Shown piece by piece: positions 23,195 through 31,304 of a DNA stretch of 35,000 bases (its first letter is position 1; each line of letters opens with the position of its first letter). The notes below the pieces were generated by a model, which saw only the letters and a list, made by a program, of their open reading frames with translations, was not told the DNA's origin and searched no databases. Made by a program: the position numbers and the translations under genes. Source of the DNA: Theodoxus fluviatilis (lineage: Eukaryota; Mollusca; Gastropoda; Cycloneritida; Neritidae); assembly GCA_034096865.1 (NCBI GenBank), contig JAWQFJ010028213.1, forward strand, positions 127,501-162,500, in the 5' to 3' direction.

Positions 23195-23506
23195 CTGTGG
23201 ACACGTTTTATCTCTCACTGATCATGGCACTGAGCTACACACTGATTGAAAAGGAAAGCACCGGATATTGTGCATTGAAAAGACATCTTAGGCTGAACTA
23301 CGTGTACTTCAACAAAGAAGGGCACAAGTTACGGCAAATCACCTGCGGACAAGGACTATATTCTTTGTTTGGCAAACTTGTCTATTCGAACCCCAAACTA
23401 ATCATGACTATTCGGGAAATTTTAATACACCCAGTGTACACGCTGAACCCGGCAACAGACTTCGGAGCTGAACTACTTGTCAAACACTGATTTACTACGT
23501 TTGCAT
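23195..23506. other. Unique intron sequence upstream of exon D
   Basis: About 310 bp. A 97-codon plus-strand ORF (23197-23490) overlaps the acceptor of exon D. It has no recognisable family and runs antisense to the gene; I treat it as chance. Confidence 0.55.
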
Positions 23507-24718
23507 TCAACCATTATATACAACCATTGCATACAGCCATTGCATACAACCACTGCACACAGCCATTGCATACAGCCATTGCATACAGCCATTGTATACA
23601 GCCATTGTATACAGCCATTGTATACAAACATTGCATACAGCCATTGCATACAACCACTGCACACAGCCATTGCATACAGCCATTGCATACAGCCATTGCA
23701 TACAGCCATTGTATACAAACATTGCATGCAACCATTACATACAGCCATTGTATACAGCCATTGTATACAAACATTGCTTACAACCATTACATACAGCCAT
23801 TACATACAACCATTGTATACAGCCATTGTATACAAACATTGCTTACAACCATTGCATACAGCCATTGTATACAAACGTTGCTTACAACCATTGCATACAG
23901 CCATTGAAAACAAACATCGCTTACAACTATTGCATACAGCCATTGTATACAAATATTGCTTACAACCATTACATGCAGCCATTGTATACAAACATCGCGT
24001 AGAACCATTACATGCAGCCATTACATGCAGCTATTGTATACAGCCATTGTATACAAACGTTGCTTACAACCATTGCATACAGCCATTGTATACAAACATC
24101 GCTTACAACCATTGCATACAGCCATTGTATACAAACATCGCTTACAACCATTACATGCAGCAATTACATGCAGCCATTATATACAGCCATTGTATACAAA
24201 CATCGCTTACAACCATTGCATACAGCCATTGTATACAAACATCGCTTACAACCATTGCATACAGCCATTACATGCAGTCATTATATGCAGCCATTGTATA
24301 CAAACGTTGCTTACAACCATTGCATAGTCAATGTATACAAATCTCGCTTACAACCATTACATGCAGCCATTACATGCAACCATTACATAAAGCCATTGTT
24401 TACAGCGTTTGTATACAAACATCGCTTACAACCATTGCATGCAGCCATTACATGCAGCCATTACATGCAGCCATTACATGCAGCCATTACATGCAGCCAT
24501 TACCTGCAGCCATTACATACAGCCACTACATACAACCATTGCATACAGCCATTGTATACAACCATTGCTTACAACCATTACATGCAGCCATTGTATACAA
24601 ACATCGCTTACAACCATTACATGCAGCCATTGCATGCAGCCATTTCATACAGCCACTACATACAGCCATTGTATACAGCGTTTGTATACAAACATCGCTT
24701 ACAACCATTACATACAGT
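23507..24718. repeat. 13-bp minisatellite, about 93 copies
   Basis: The basic unit is 'attgcatacagcc'. Variants are 'attgtatacaaac', 'attgcttacaacc' and 'attacatgcagcc'. They recur in a fixed order that forms a 39-bp (three-unit) higher-order repeat in the middle part. 'attacatgcagcc' copies cluster near 24430-24520. The array lies in the intron between exons C and D. Confidence 0.95.
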
Positions 24719-25043
24719 TTCCCAAGGCTCCAGTAGCATTAGGAATGGCAGTAGCTCACACAGTTTGTCCAGGGTCCCACGATTGCGAACTGCGATGTTA
24801 ATGAAAGCATACCCGGGAATGGGCACTCCTTGCCGCAGGTGACAATTTCTATGTCTTAGTAATCATTGAAGGTGCTGGTTATTTCACTGAGACACCAAAA
24901 ACTGCCCCGCATATCACACTGCATGATACATGTTCACGCCCTTCACACTCATTCAGCAGCAATCCAGACGGCAGACAAGCAAACTTTCACGACACATTCG
25001 CGATAATTTTCCATGAAACAGCAACAACTTCATATCGACCTAC
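24719..25043. other. Unique intron sequence downstream of exon C
   Basis: About 325 bp with no repeat and no coding signal beyond the exon edge. Confidence 0.6.
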
Positions 25044-25178
25044 CGCCGCCTTGTCCTCCGCGATCTTGGCTTCAAGGTCACTGGGAAGCATCCTGCCTCT
25101 ATCATCGACCTCGACCTTGACCAGGCTGTCCGTGCCGAAGCCCAGGAAATGGGCTCCCTTTTGTAGCGAGTAGTGGGC
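25044..25178 (-). CDS. CSAD/GADL1-like: Decarboxylase exon C (45 codons)
   Basis: Phase 0 at both ends: acceptor 'aatgttgtccag', donor GCG|GTAGGT. It begins 'AHYSLQKGAHFLGFGTDS', matching 'CHYSIQKGAAFLGLGTDS' of CSAD. The histidine of HYS stacks on the PLP ring in this family. The stretch 'DDRGRMLPSDLEAKI' matches the conserved 'DERGKMxPxDLE' segment. The open frame continues upstream through the acceptor to an ATG at about 25217, but those residues do not match the family and are intron. Neighbouring intron sequence is ordinary unique DNA, so this is the cleanest exon in the window. Confidence 0.92.
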
Positions 25179-25529
25179 CTGGACAACATTGGACGCCATC
25201 TTTATTTCTAGTCTCAAACTATCTAGTTACGAACATTGGGCATGCAGTGCGGTGAAGCACGATGCGTCCAAGGTAGTGCAGGTCAAACAAGTGCATCAGT
25301 GTACAGCTACAAGCAGTGGGCCTGCAGGCGACAGACAGCACGTCGCCCTACAGGAATCTCCAACAAAATCTAAAACATGAAGAAAACATTTATCGCGACA
25401 CAGCATTCTTTCCAGCAGGTCGTCACTTGACGAAAGTTAAATCTACAGTTAAGGTCCCTTGACTTTCGAAAGTTTTATAAAAACCGCTGGCGCTGAACCT
25501 CCAGGTTTTGGAGAAGAAAAAAAGAAGAT
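25179..25529. other. Unique intron sequence upstream of exon C
   Basis: About 350 bp, AT-leaning, without recognisable coding or repeat content. Confidence 0.6.
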
Positions 25530-25697
25530 CGGGTTCGAACCCGCAGCCTCCGAGAAAAGAGGAGGAAAAAACGCACACACACACAAACACAAAAAACCAG
25601 GTGGGTTCGAACCCACAACCCCTCGAAAAAAAGTTTCAGTGTAGAATCGAACCTGGTCATGCATGACCAAGAGCCCAATGCTCTACCAACTGTGCCA
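25530..25697 (-). mobile_element. tRNA-derived (SINE-like) cluster: one A box and three T-arm motifs
   Basis: On the minus strand, 'TGGCACAGTTGGTAGAGC' (25697-25680) is an excellent A box and 'GGTTCGATTC' (25653-25644) a matching B box, 44 bases apart as in tRNAs. The context 'GGTAGAGCATTGGGCTCTT' resembles tRNA-Lys(CTT). The anticodon and variable part is replaced by a perfect 14-bp palindrome, GGTCATGCATGACC (25655-25668), and the acceptor stem pairs only in its first four positions. It is therefore a tRNA-derived relic, not a functional tRNA. Two more perfect T-arm hairpins follow downstream: 'gtgggttcgaacccac' (25601-25616) and 'cgggttcgaacccg' (25530-25543). Confidence 0.65.
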
Positions 25698-26390
25698 TTG
25701 TAAACTTGTAGGTATGTGAAGCATTTATAACAACCTTGTCATAAACCCTCGTGGTTCGTATTTTGCACTGTAAATTGTAGAAAAATGGATGATAGCATGA
25801 ACTGTTTGGTATTTCATACGGATCTAACCCATCAACGTCAATATTATTTTCGTAGTATCGCATTTTGGCGCCTGCTGGTAGAGGTTCAACATATATCGAA
25901 GCGTTTTGCTGAAGTTGGAAAGATAACTCGGTTTGACTCGATGTCATTACGCTGAAATGGTCGTTGTCCCCAACATTTCCGGGTCAGGGATTGATTAAAT
26001 CATCATATTTTTGTGACACTGAGACCAGACCATCAAAACAATTAGCACTAGGCCTTGAATCAAATCGTCGTACGAGATCTTACGTTGACTGCAAATGTAC
26101 AACAGTGCCGCGTGATTGTGTCGACATTCAGTTAGTTCGCTGGGCCCCTATTCACAACGGCGATTTATCTTTTTAACACTCGATTTATCCCCTATCCCCG
26201 CGTTATCTTGATCGGTTAGATAAGGTACGCTCGTCAGAGGATCCTAGGTTGCGCTTTGCTATATATACTGCTTTCTTTGTCGTCTCTTCGATTCTCTTAG
26301 ATCGTAGATGACGTCATGAGATTACGTCAAAGCGGAACAGGCAGTTGGAATCGTCTGAGTTTAGAGACAAGGGTAGTGAATTAGGCAGTA
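25698..26390. other. Unique sequence; 96-codon minus ORF of unknown origin
   Basis: A minus ORF at 25657-25947 ends inside the tRNA-like relic. Its middle reads 'DVDGLDPYEIPNSS', vaguely like a 'DGxDPYEIPKSEW' stretch of mollusc SWIM-finger transposon-type proteins as I remember them. This is weak and unverified. Further on, 'gggcccctattcacaacggc' (about 26143) looks like a transposon terminal sequence, but no partner end is visible. Confidence 0.35.
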
Positions 26391-26575
26391 CAGTAGTCGC
26401 CGCTTATTAAAAACACATTGGGACCGAACAAAAGTGTTTTTAATAAGCGGCGTTTTTATTAACCGTTTGCTTGTTGAACATGTCCATCAGTAACGAAGTA
26501 AATCCGGACCTTACCAACTGTATTTAAAAAACGGCTGTTTTTATTAACCGCGTGTTTTATAAGCGGCGACTACTG
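26391..26575. mobile_element. 185-bp MITE with TIRs and TA target-site duplication (pogo/Tc1-mariner type)
   Basis: The left end 'CAGTAGTCGCCGCTTATTAA' and the reverse complement of the right end 'CAGTAGTCGCCGCTTATAAA' match over about 24 bp. Both ends are flanked by TA (26389-26390, 26576-26577). A third, inverted copy lies inside at 26434-26452, forming a perfect 19-bp hairpin with 26398-26416 (loop 17 bases). The CAGT start and TA duplication fit the pogo branch of Tc1/mariner. There is no coding capacity. Confidence 0.85.
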
Positions 26576-26629
26576 TATTGCCTTTCTTACTTACATTCAG
26601 CCCTTGAGGCAAAATATTCAAATGTGGTA

Positions 26630-26634
26630 AGAGT

Positions 26635-26694
<60 letters not shown>

Positions 26695-26865
26695 CAGAGA
26701 GAGAGAGACAGAGAGAGAGACAGAGAGAGACAGAGAGAGACAGAGAGAGAGACAGAGAGAGAGACAGAGAGAGAGAGACAGAGAGAGAGAGAGAGGGGGG
26801 GGGGGGGGAGGGGAGCTGGGAAAAGGGAGGAAGGGAAGAGAGAATGAGAGTAAGAGGGTGGGTGG

Positions 26866-26915
<50 letters not shown>

Positions 26916-27017
26916 CAGAGAGAGAGAGAGAGACAGAGAGAGAGAGAGACAGAGAGAGAGACAGAGAGAGAGAGAGAGACAGAGAGAGAGTCAGAGAGAG
27001 ACAGAGAGAGAGTCAGA
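26630..27017. repeat. GA/CAGA microsatellite with a G-run
   Basis: Near-pure purine on the plus strand, interrupted by regular C in 'gacagaga', with a 13-base G-dominated run near 26797. Arg/Glu-rich (plus) and Leu/Ser-rich (minus) ORFs are artefacts. Confidence 0.95.
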
Positions 27018-27401
27018 GTAGCCATCAGTACTGATCAAAAGATCAGATAAAGGCCTTGCGGCCTAAGACATCTGAGGACATATCTATCTAAATCATTCTC
27101 TGTCCTCGCAAATGACGTCACGAATTCTATTCTATTCTATTCACCCCTCCTTCAAAAATCTCCTCGCAAATGACATCACGTTATACGCCGTCAAATGATC
27201 ACGTCACAAATTTTGCAAAATGGAGTCTGTTGAATCATTTTCAATGAAACACCAAAATGTAAAAAAGTCACTTTCTTTTCAAACCTCGATTCTGAAAATT
27301 TGATAATATTGAATGGGACCTAACTTCCAGTCAGTGTGCAAAATCTCAAGGAAATCCGTCCAGTAGTTTTTGAGATATAGGCCGTGGAGACGGGACAGAC
27401 A

Positions 27402-27437
<36 letters not shown>

Positions 27438-27764
27438 GATAAAGTCTGTAGGACCTCCAGTAAACCTGGAGGGATAAATTCAGTAACTGATTTCATTCGC
27501 ATCGTTTCAAACACGTTTTATACATTACACCGGCTACGAATGAGACTTGAAAATGTGACGAATGAAAATGATATTCGTGTACGTGAACATTTTTGAATAA
27601 TTTTATGCTGTGAACCCAATACTTTTGTTATAGTGCTCAAGTTCGCTGGTCAGAGAGGATGACAAAGATTGGTCTTCAACGGGATGCATTCTGGGACGTA
27701 CGGGTCGGCAGCAGGAAAGACGCCGCCAAACACGGCACAGCAAGCGAGAGAGCCGGGATTCCCA
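27018..27764. other. Dispersed-repeat-like sequence with CA tract; no gene
   Basis: It contains 'gaaatccgtccagtagtttt' followed by 'tgagatataggccgtggaga' and a (CA)n tract (about 27399-27433). That pattern, as I remember it, is common at the 3' part of dispersed invertebrate repeats. A short (TTCTA)n is at about 27124-27140. The part after 27600 has an open minus frame with no recognised family. Confidence 0.4.
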
Positions 27765-28759
27765 GGGGTCGTATGCATGAGAGGGAAGTAACGCCTTACT
27801 TTGTGAGTAAGTGTCAACTTTTGAAGTAAAATCACTACTAAGGAATGCATGAGTCGAAAATTGTGGTTCCTTCCAAAGTAACCATGTAGTTAATCAACCC
27901 TAATTTTACTTCCGCCAGGGCCCATGAGCACGACCGTAGTAACAGGGAGTTAAGCCGCCATTGCTATTTACGGTTCGCACAGAAAACGCTGTATTTTAGG
28001 ATACTAGAAGACCATCCAAAGAACAGCATTAATTTATCAAAGCTGTATGTTGAATGCATCTATAGGTCTAGAAAGCTCCTACATTTAAAAAATGGAAATA
28101 CGGGTCGACGCAACTACACGCCGAAGCATCTGTTGACATAGTGTACAAAGCTGGTTTTATCTGATGCCATAAACACGATTCATTTAAATGGCATTTTTTG
28201 TCATGAAAACATTGTTAAGATTAAATGGCTAAAATTTTGTTAATGAGGAAATGCGTGTTGACGTACGCCAGGGTTTCACGAGTTTGGCGGGAAAAGTGCG
28301 AGCTGAGGCTGCAGCGAGAACGTAAGCTTATGTCAACACAAAGGATGACAGCGTTCACGTGTGTGTTTGATCGGCAACTGCAACGAAGGAGATGGGACAG
28401 AATAGCGACCGCCCGAATCCGCTTGATTCGTTCAATGATAAAGAAATATACAATATATTTATATTTCATCGTCATGAAATATTGGAAATTGCAGATGAGT
28501 TGCACGAGGACTTGCATGCGCACATAATGCGCGTTATCTGTAAACAAGCAGACGACAGCCAAAGGCGCTTGCACATGCGCACAATGACGGAATTCCCGGG
28601 ATTCCCCCAGCTAGTTACTACATACCTCTACAGTCACAACTTCAATGCAACTCATCGCCCATGCATAGCGAGTAACGTCTGACGTAACTTCGAAAGTGTT
28701 TACTTTAGAAATAAGTCTGGCTCATGATGACTTTTCCTTCCTTCTCGTGCATACGGGCC
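27765..28759 (+). mobile_element. PIF/Harbinger-type element remnant, about 1 kb
   Basis: The ends are inverted: left 'GGGTCGTATGCATGAGAGGG' at 27766, and the right end in reverse complement 'GGCCCGTATGCACGAGAAGG' ending at 28759. Inside, the plus frame at 28392-28682 contains 'RPNPLDSFNDKEIYNIFIFH', resembling the N-terminal 'RxNPLxxxxDxExxxRFRF' block of Harbinger transposases, followed by 'ELHEDL'. Only about 30-40 residues are recognisable, so it is a deletion derivative without catalytic DDE residues. No clean 3-bp target duplication is seen. Confidence 0.6.
28392..28682 (+). pseudogene. Fragment of a Harbinger-like transposase
   Basis: A 96-codon open frame. The first 40 residues (after 'MGQNSD') match the start of the HARBI1-type transposase domain by eye. 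The rest does not continue the family, and the nuclease core is absent. The identification is by pattern memory only. Confidence 0.5.
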
Positions 28760-28997
28760 AAGGACAGGAGACGCTAGCGAAGTCAGTCAGGGACAATCCA
28801 ACAGGCGCGTTTCGCTTTCAAAGTTTTAAAAATGTTCAGAGGTGAGCGCTCACGGCGAGCGCCTGCGTGGGCAGGTTCAGTTTGGGCGAAAGCTTCGGGC
28901 TTCGCGAGTGCCTGCCGTGAGCGCTCATCTGAACACTTGGGAAACGAAACGCGCCTCTGGTGGACTTTCTTTGACTGCTAGCGTCTCCCGTCCTGGG
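28758..28997. mobile_element. Foldback (long inverted-repeat) element, about 240 bp
   Basis: The left arm 'aggacaggagacgctagc' at 28761 and right arm 'gctagcgtctcccgtcct' ending at 28994 are inverted copies. The match continues inward through 'ggcgcgtttcg' and 'tgagcgctcacggc' with small gaps, so about 100 bp per arm can pair. No coding capacity. It abuts the right end of the Harbinger remnant. Confidence 0.75.
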
Positions 28998-29159
28998 AAG
29001 CCCGCCATGATGTACTCTCCAGCGTGCAAGGTCAACATGAACTGCAGGGGATCTCCACACGCCCACACCGGCCGTGCGCTGTGCCCCAAGTACACGGCAG
29101 GCAGCAGGAAGTCGTCCATCAAAAGGGAAGATAATGCCGGACGGCACTTATTGGCTGTT
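28998..29159. other. Short GC-rich segment with an open minus frame
   Basis: The minus frame reads without stops from an ATG at about 29120, with stretches such as 'QFMLTLHAGEYIMAG'. It has the texture of coding sequence but matches no family I know, and it is not part of the decarboxylase. An exon of unknown kind or chance. Confidence 0.25.
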
Positions 29160-29214
29160 ATGACAGCAGGGGGGGGGGGGGCAGATAACAATCACGTCTG
29201 CAAGAGCGCCTTTT

Positions 29215-29430
29215 GTTGCATGGGAACACGTCACTTCTGGTGGGAACAGGCCACTTCCGGTGGGAACACGCCCCTTTGCGGGAACAAGCCACCTCCGATG
29301 GGAGCAAGCCACTTCTGGTGGGGACACGCCACTTCCGGTGGGAACAAGCCACTTCCGGTGGGGACAAGCCACTTCCGGTGGGAACACTGCACTTCCGGTG
29401 GGAACAAGCCACTTCCGGTGAGAACAAGGT
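29215..29430. repeat. 20-bp minisatellite, about 11 copies
   Basis: The unit is 'gccacttccggtgggaacaa', with early copies more diverged ('ccctttgcgggaac', 'ccacctccgatgggagc'). Each good copy contains CTTCCGG. A run of about 13 G precedes it at 29168-29180. Confidence 0.9.
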
Positions 29431-29695
29431 GGTTTATTTAAGAAATTATTTAACATGGTCTGCCTTAATACAGTATTTTTTTTAAGCTGCACTTATTTTG
29501 GTAGCCGATTTGCTGCTTTGCACGAAATATGTTTCAATCGCTAATGTTGCTTAAATTTGGTTCACAACTAGATTTCCAGAACTTTTAGATTTCCAGTACA
29601 TTCAGGTGTTCTACAGAATTAGTCTAGCACAGTTTAAAGTTCTGAAATAAAACATCATTAACATTGTAGTAGGAATGGTTAATGTAACGACGACG
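29431..29695. other. Unique AT-rich intron sequence
   Basis: No repeat or coding signal seen between the 20-bp array and the GGA tract. Confidence 0.6.
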
Positions 29696-30060
29696 ATGAC
29701 GACGGAAAAGAGGAGGAGGAGGAGGAGGAAGAGGAGGAGGAGGAGGAGGAGGAGGAGGAAGAGGAGGAAGAGGAGGAGGTGGAGGGTGGAGGAGGAGGTG
29801 GAGGAGGAGGAGGAGGAGGAGGGGGAGGAGGAGGAGGAGGAGGAGGAGGAGGAGGAGGAGGAGGAAGGAGGACGAGGAGGACGAGGAGGAGGAGGAGAGG
29901 AGGAGGAGGAGGAGGTAGGAAAGAGAGGAGGAGGGGGAGGAGGAGGAGGAGGAGGAGGAGGAGGAGGAGGAGGAGGAGGAGGAGGAGGAGGAGGAGGAGG
30001 AGGAGGAGGAGGAGGAGGAGGAGGAGGAGGAGGAGGAAAGAAGAAGCAAGAGGAAAGAAG
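29696..30060. repeat. GGA trinucleotide polypurine tract
   Basis: About 360 bp of (GGA/GAG)n, almost without pyrimidines on the plus strand and with mirror symmetry. Such tracts can form triplex (H-DNA) or G-quadruplex structures. All ORFs here (poly-Glu, poly-Gly, poly-Arg, poly-Pro, poly-Ser) are artefacts. Confidence 0.97.
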
Positions 30061-30252
30061 AAGCAAAAGGAAGAAAGATGAGGAAGAAAGACTGCAATTA
30101 CCATTTTCAACAGCAAATACGATAAAAGCACTGAAAAGGTATTCGGACACGGACAGACAATATTTCTAGACAGTGATGACGGACCACAAACACAGGCTGC
30201 CAGCAGCACAGTGCTCGGAACACGTCAGTGTTAGAGCAGAGGACAGACTTGC

Positions 30253-30368
30253 CTCCACTGAGGTGTAAAATCGAGCTTTCTGGGAGCCATACAGCCCTTG
30301 TGTCTTGACCTCTGGGCAGTACTTGTACCGAGCCAGATGCAACGCCATGATGTTGTTGAACGATCCAC
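30253..30368 (-). CDS. CSAD/GADL1-like: Decarboxylase exon B (internal, 116 bp) with a GC donor
   Basis: The acceptor is 'cccaatacacag'. Two bases complete the split glycine codon from exon A, giving GPGGS as in the family 'PGGS', followed by 38 codons. Key stretches are 'NNIMALHLARYKYCPEVK' (family 'SNMYAxNLARYKYCPD') and 'ARFYTSVE' (family 'LFTSxE'). The exon ends GTG GAG followed by GCAAGT, a GC rather than GT donor but otherwise with a perfect consensus. That boundary keeps phase 0 and joins to 'AHYS' in exon C exactly as in relatives. No GT nearby gives a frame-consistent alternative. Confidence 0.88.
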
Positions 30369-30636
30369 CTGTGTATTGGGAAAGTACAGTACTGGCATTT
30401 CAAATCAAGGTTAGAAGACGCAGTCATTCGACAATCATGATGAGTTCATGTGAGTTCTTCATTTTAATTACATTCCGGGGAAGTATTTATGCGCGCTCTT
30501 TACAATGTATAATGCGCGGATGTCCACATACACAGTTAAATTAAGCATTTATTAGATGAGCTCAGCTGACACGAAAACTTACGTGCAAACTGCATATGTT
30601 TGCCTGGTGCATGACGCAATACAACAAATGCGGTAC

Positions 30637-30638
<2 letters not shown>
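30369..30638. other. Unique intron sequence upstream of exon B
   Basis: Non-repetitive, no coding signal. Confidence 0.6.
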
Positions 30639-30667
<29 letters not shown>

Positions 30668-30716
30668 CAGATAGACAGACAGACAGACAGACAGACATAC
30701 AGACAGACAGACAGGC

Positions 30717-30749
<33 letters not shown>

Positions 30750-30771
30750 GGACAGACAGACAGACAGACAG

Positions 30772-30806
<35 letters not shown>

Positions 30807-30865
30807 AGAGAGAGAGAGAGAGAAGAGACAGAGAGAGACACAGAGAGAGACACAGAGAGAGACAC

Positions 30866-30898
<33 letters not shown>

Positions 30899-31108
30899 GA
30901 GACAGACAGACAGACATAGAGACAGACAGAGAGAGAGACACAGAGAGACCGACAGAGAGAGAGAAAGAGAGAAAGAGAGATGAGAGAGAGAGAAAGAGAG
31001 ATGAGAGAGAGAGAAAGAGAGATGAGAGAGAGAGACAGAGAGATAGAGAGAGACAGAGAGACAGACACAGAGAGAGATAGAGAGAGAGACAGAGACAGAG
31101 AGAGCGGA
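30639..31108. repeat. GA and CAGA microsatellite
   Basis: (GA)n blocks alternate with (CAGA)n blocks, including a near-pure CAGA stretch at about 30669-30775 and a short 'gagatgagagagagagaaa' sub-repeat near 30980-31030. It sits between exons A and B. Confidence 0.95.
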
Positions 31109-31177
31109 AAGAATGACAAGACTTTCCCAGGAGCGAAGGAGAGAGGACATGTGACGCGCGCACAGCAAACGTCTTAC

Positions 31178-31284
31178 CAGGTCCGAAGACTCCGTCTCCC
31201 TGCCTGAAGCCCAGCAGACTGCAGATCTTCTCCACCACGTACTTCTCGATCAGCACGAATGCTGGCGCCACTTCGTACGTGTGC
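31178..31284 (-). CDS. CSAD/GADL1-like: Decarboxylase exon A (internal, 107 bp)
   Basis: First visible exon in transcript order. The acceptor is a short pyrimidine-rich stretch, 'ttgctttgtccag', and the donor is CTG|GTAAGAC. One base completes the preceding codon, then 35 codons, then one base passes to exon B. The residues include 'HTYEVAPAFVLIEKY' and end 'GDGVFGP', matching the family block 'TYEIAPVFVLME...GDGIFxPGG' that precedes the PLP-phosphate region. Its intron upstream, towards 35000, is filled by the 12-bp array. It must be preceded by further exons (the N-terminal 'TGHPRFFNQL' region), which are not in the window. Confidence 0.88.
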
Positions 31285-31304
31285 CTGGACAAAGCAAGTC
31301 AAGT

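Larger units (their letters stand above)
2567..31284 (-). other. CSAD/GADL1-like: Partial gene: PLP-dependent acidic amino-acid decarboxylase (GAD/CSAD/GADL1 family), 8 visible exons
   Basis: Eight minus-strand exons with consensus splice sites spell successive parts of a group II PLP decarboxylase in the correct order. Exons A to G join in frame with matching phases (A-B phase 1, B-C 0, C-D 0, D-E 0, E-F 2, F-G 0) into about 231 residues. Known family members decarboxylate glutamate (to GABA), cysteine sulfinate (to hypotaurine) or aspartate (to beta-alanine) in the cytosol. Wording such as 'ARYKYCPEVK', 'DSVAW' and 'DKFYD' is closer, as I recall the family, to CSAD/GADL1 than to GAD65/67; that subtype call is an inference. 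The 5' exons lie beyond 35000 and the 3' exons beyond position 1. One internal exon between G and H is not found. The introns are up to about 11 kb and consist mostly of minisatellites. It may be functional or decaying; all the visible exons are open. Confidence 0.85.

Noticed and set aside
23197..23490. 97-codon plus-strand ORF beside exon D
   Set aside because: It begins at the exon D acceptor on the opposite strand and has no recognised family; length is compatible with chance.
25644..25697. Functional tRNA-Lys gene
   Set aside because: A and B boxes are good, but the acceptor stem pairs only four positions, the T stem does not pair, and the anticodon region is a palindrome. A relic is more likely.
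27640..29130. A single coding exon interrupted by the Harbinger and foldback elements
   Set aside because: Minus frames on both sides are open ('GEYIMAGFPG' and 'AVFGGVFPAADPYVP' stretches), but no family matches and no splice logic links them. I could not support it.
29611..30209. Proline-, glycine- or glutamate-rich proteins
   Set aside because: Translations of the GGA tract in different frames.
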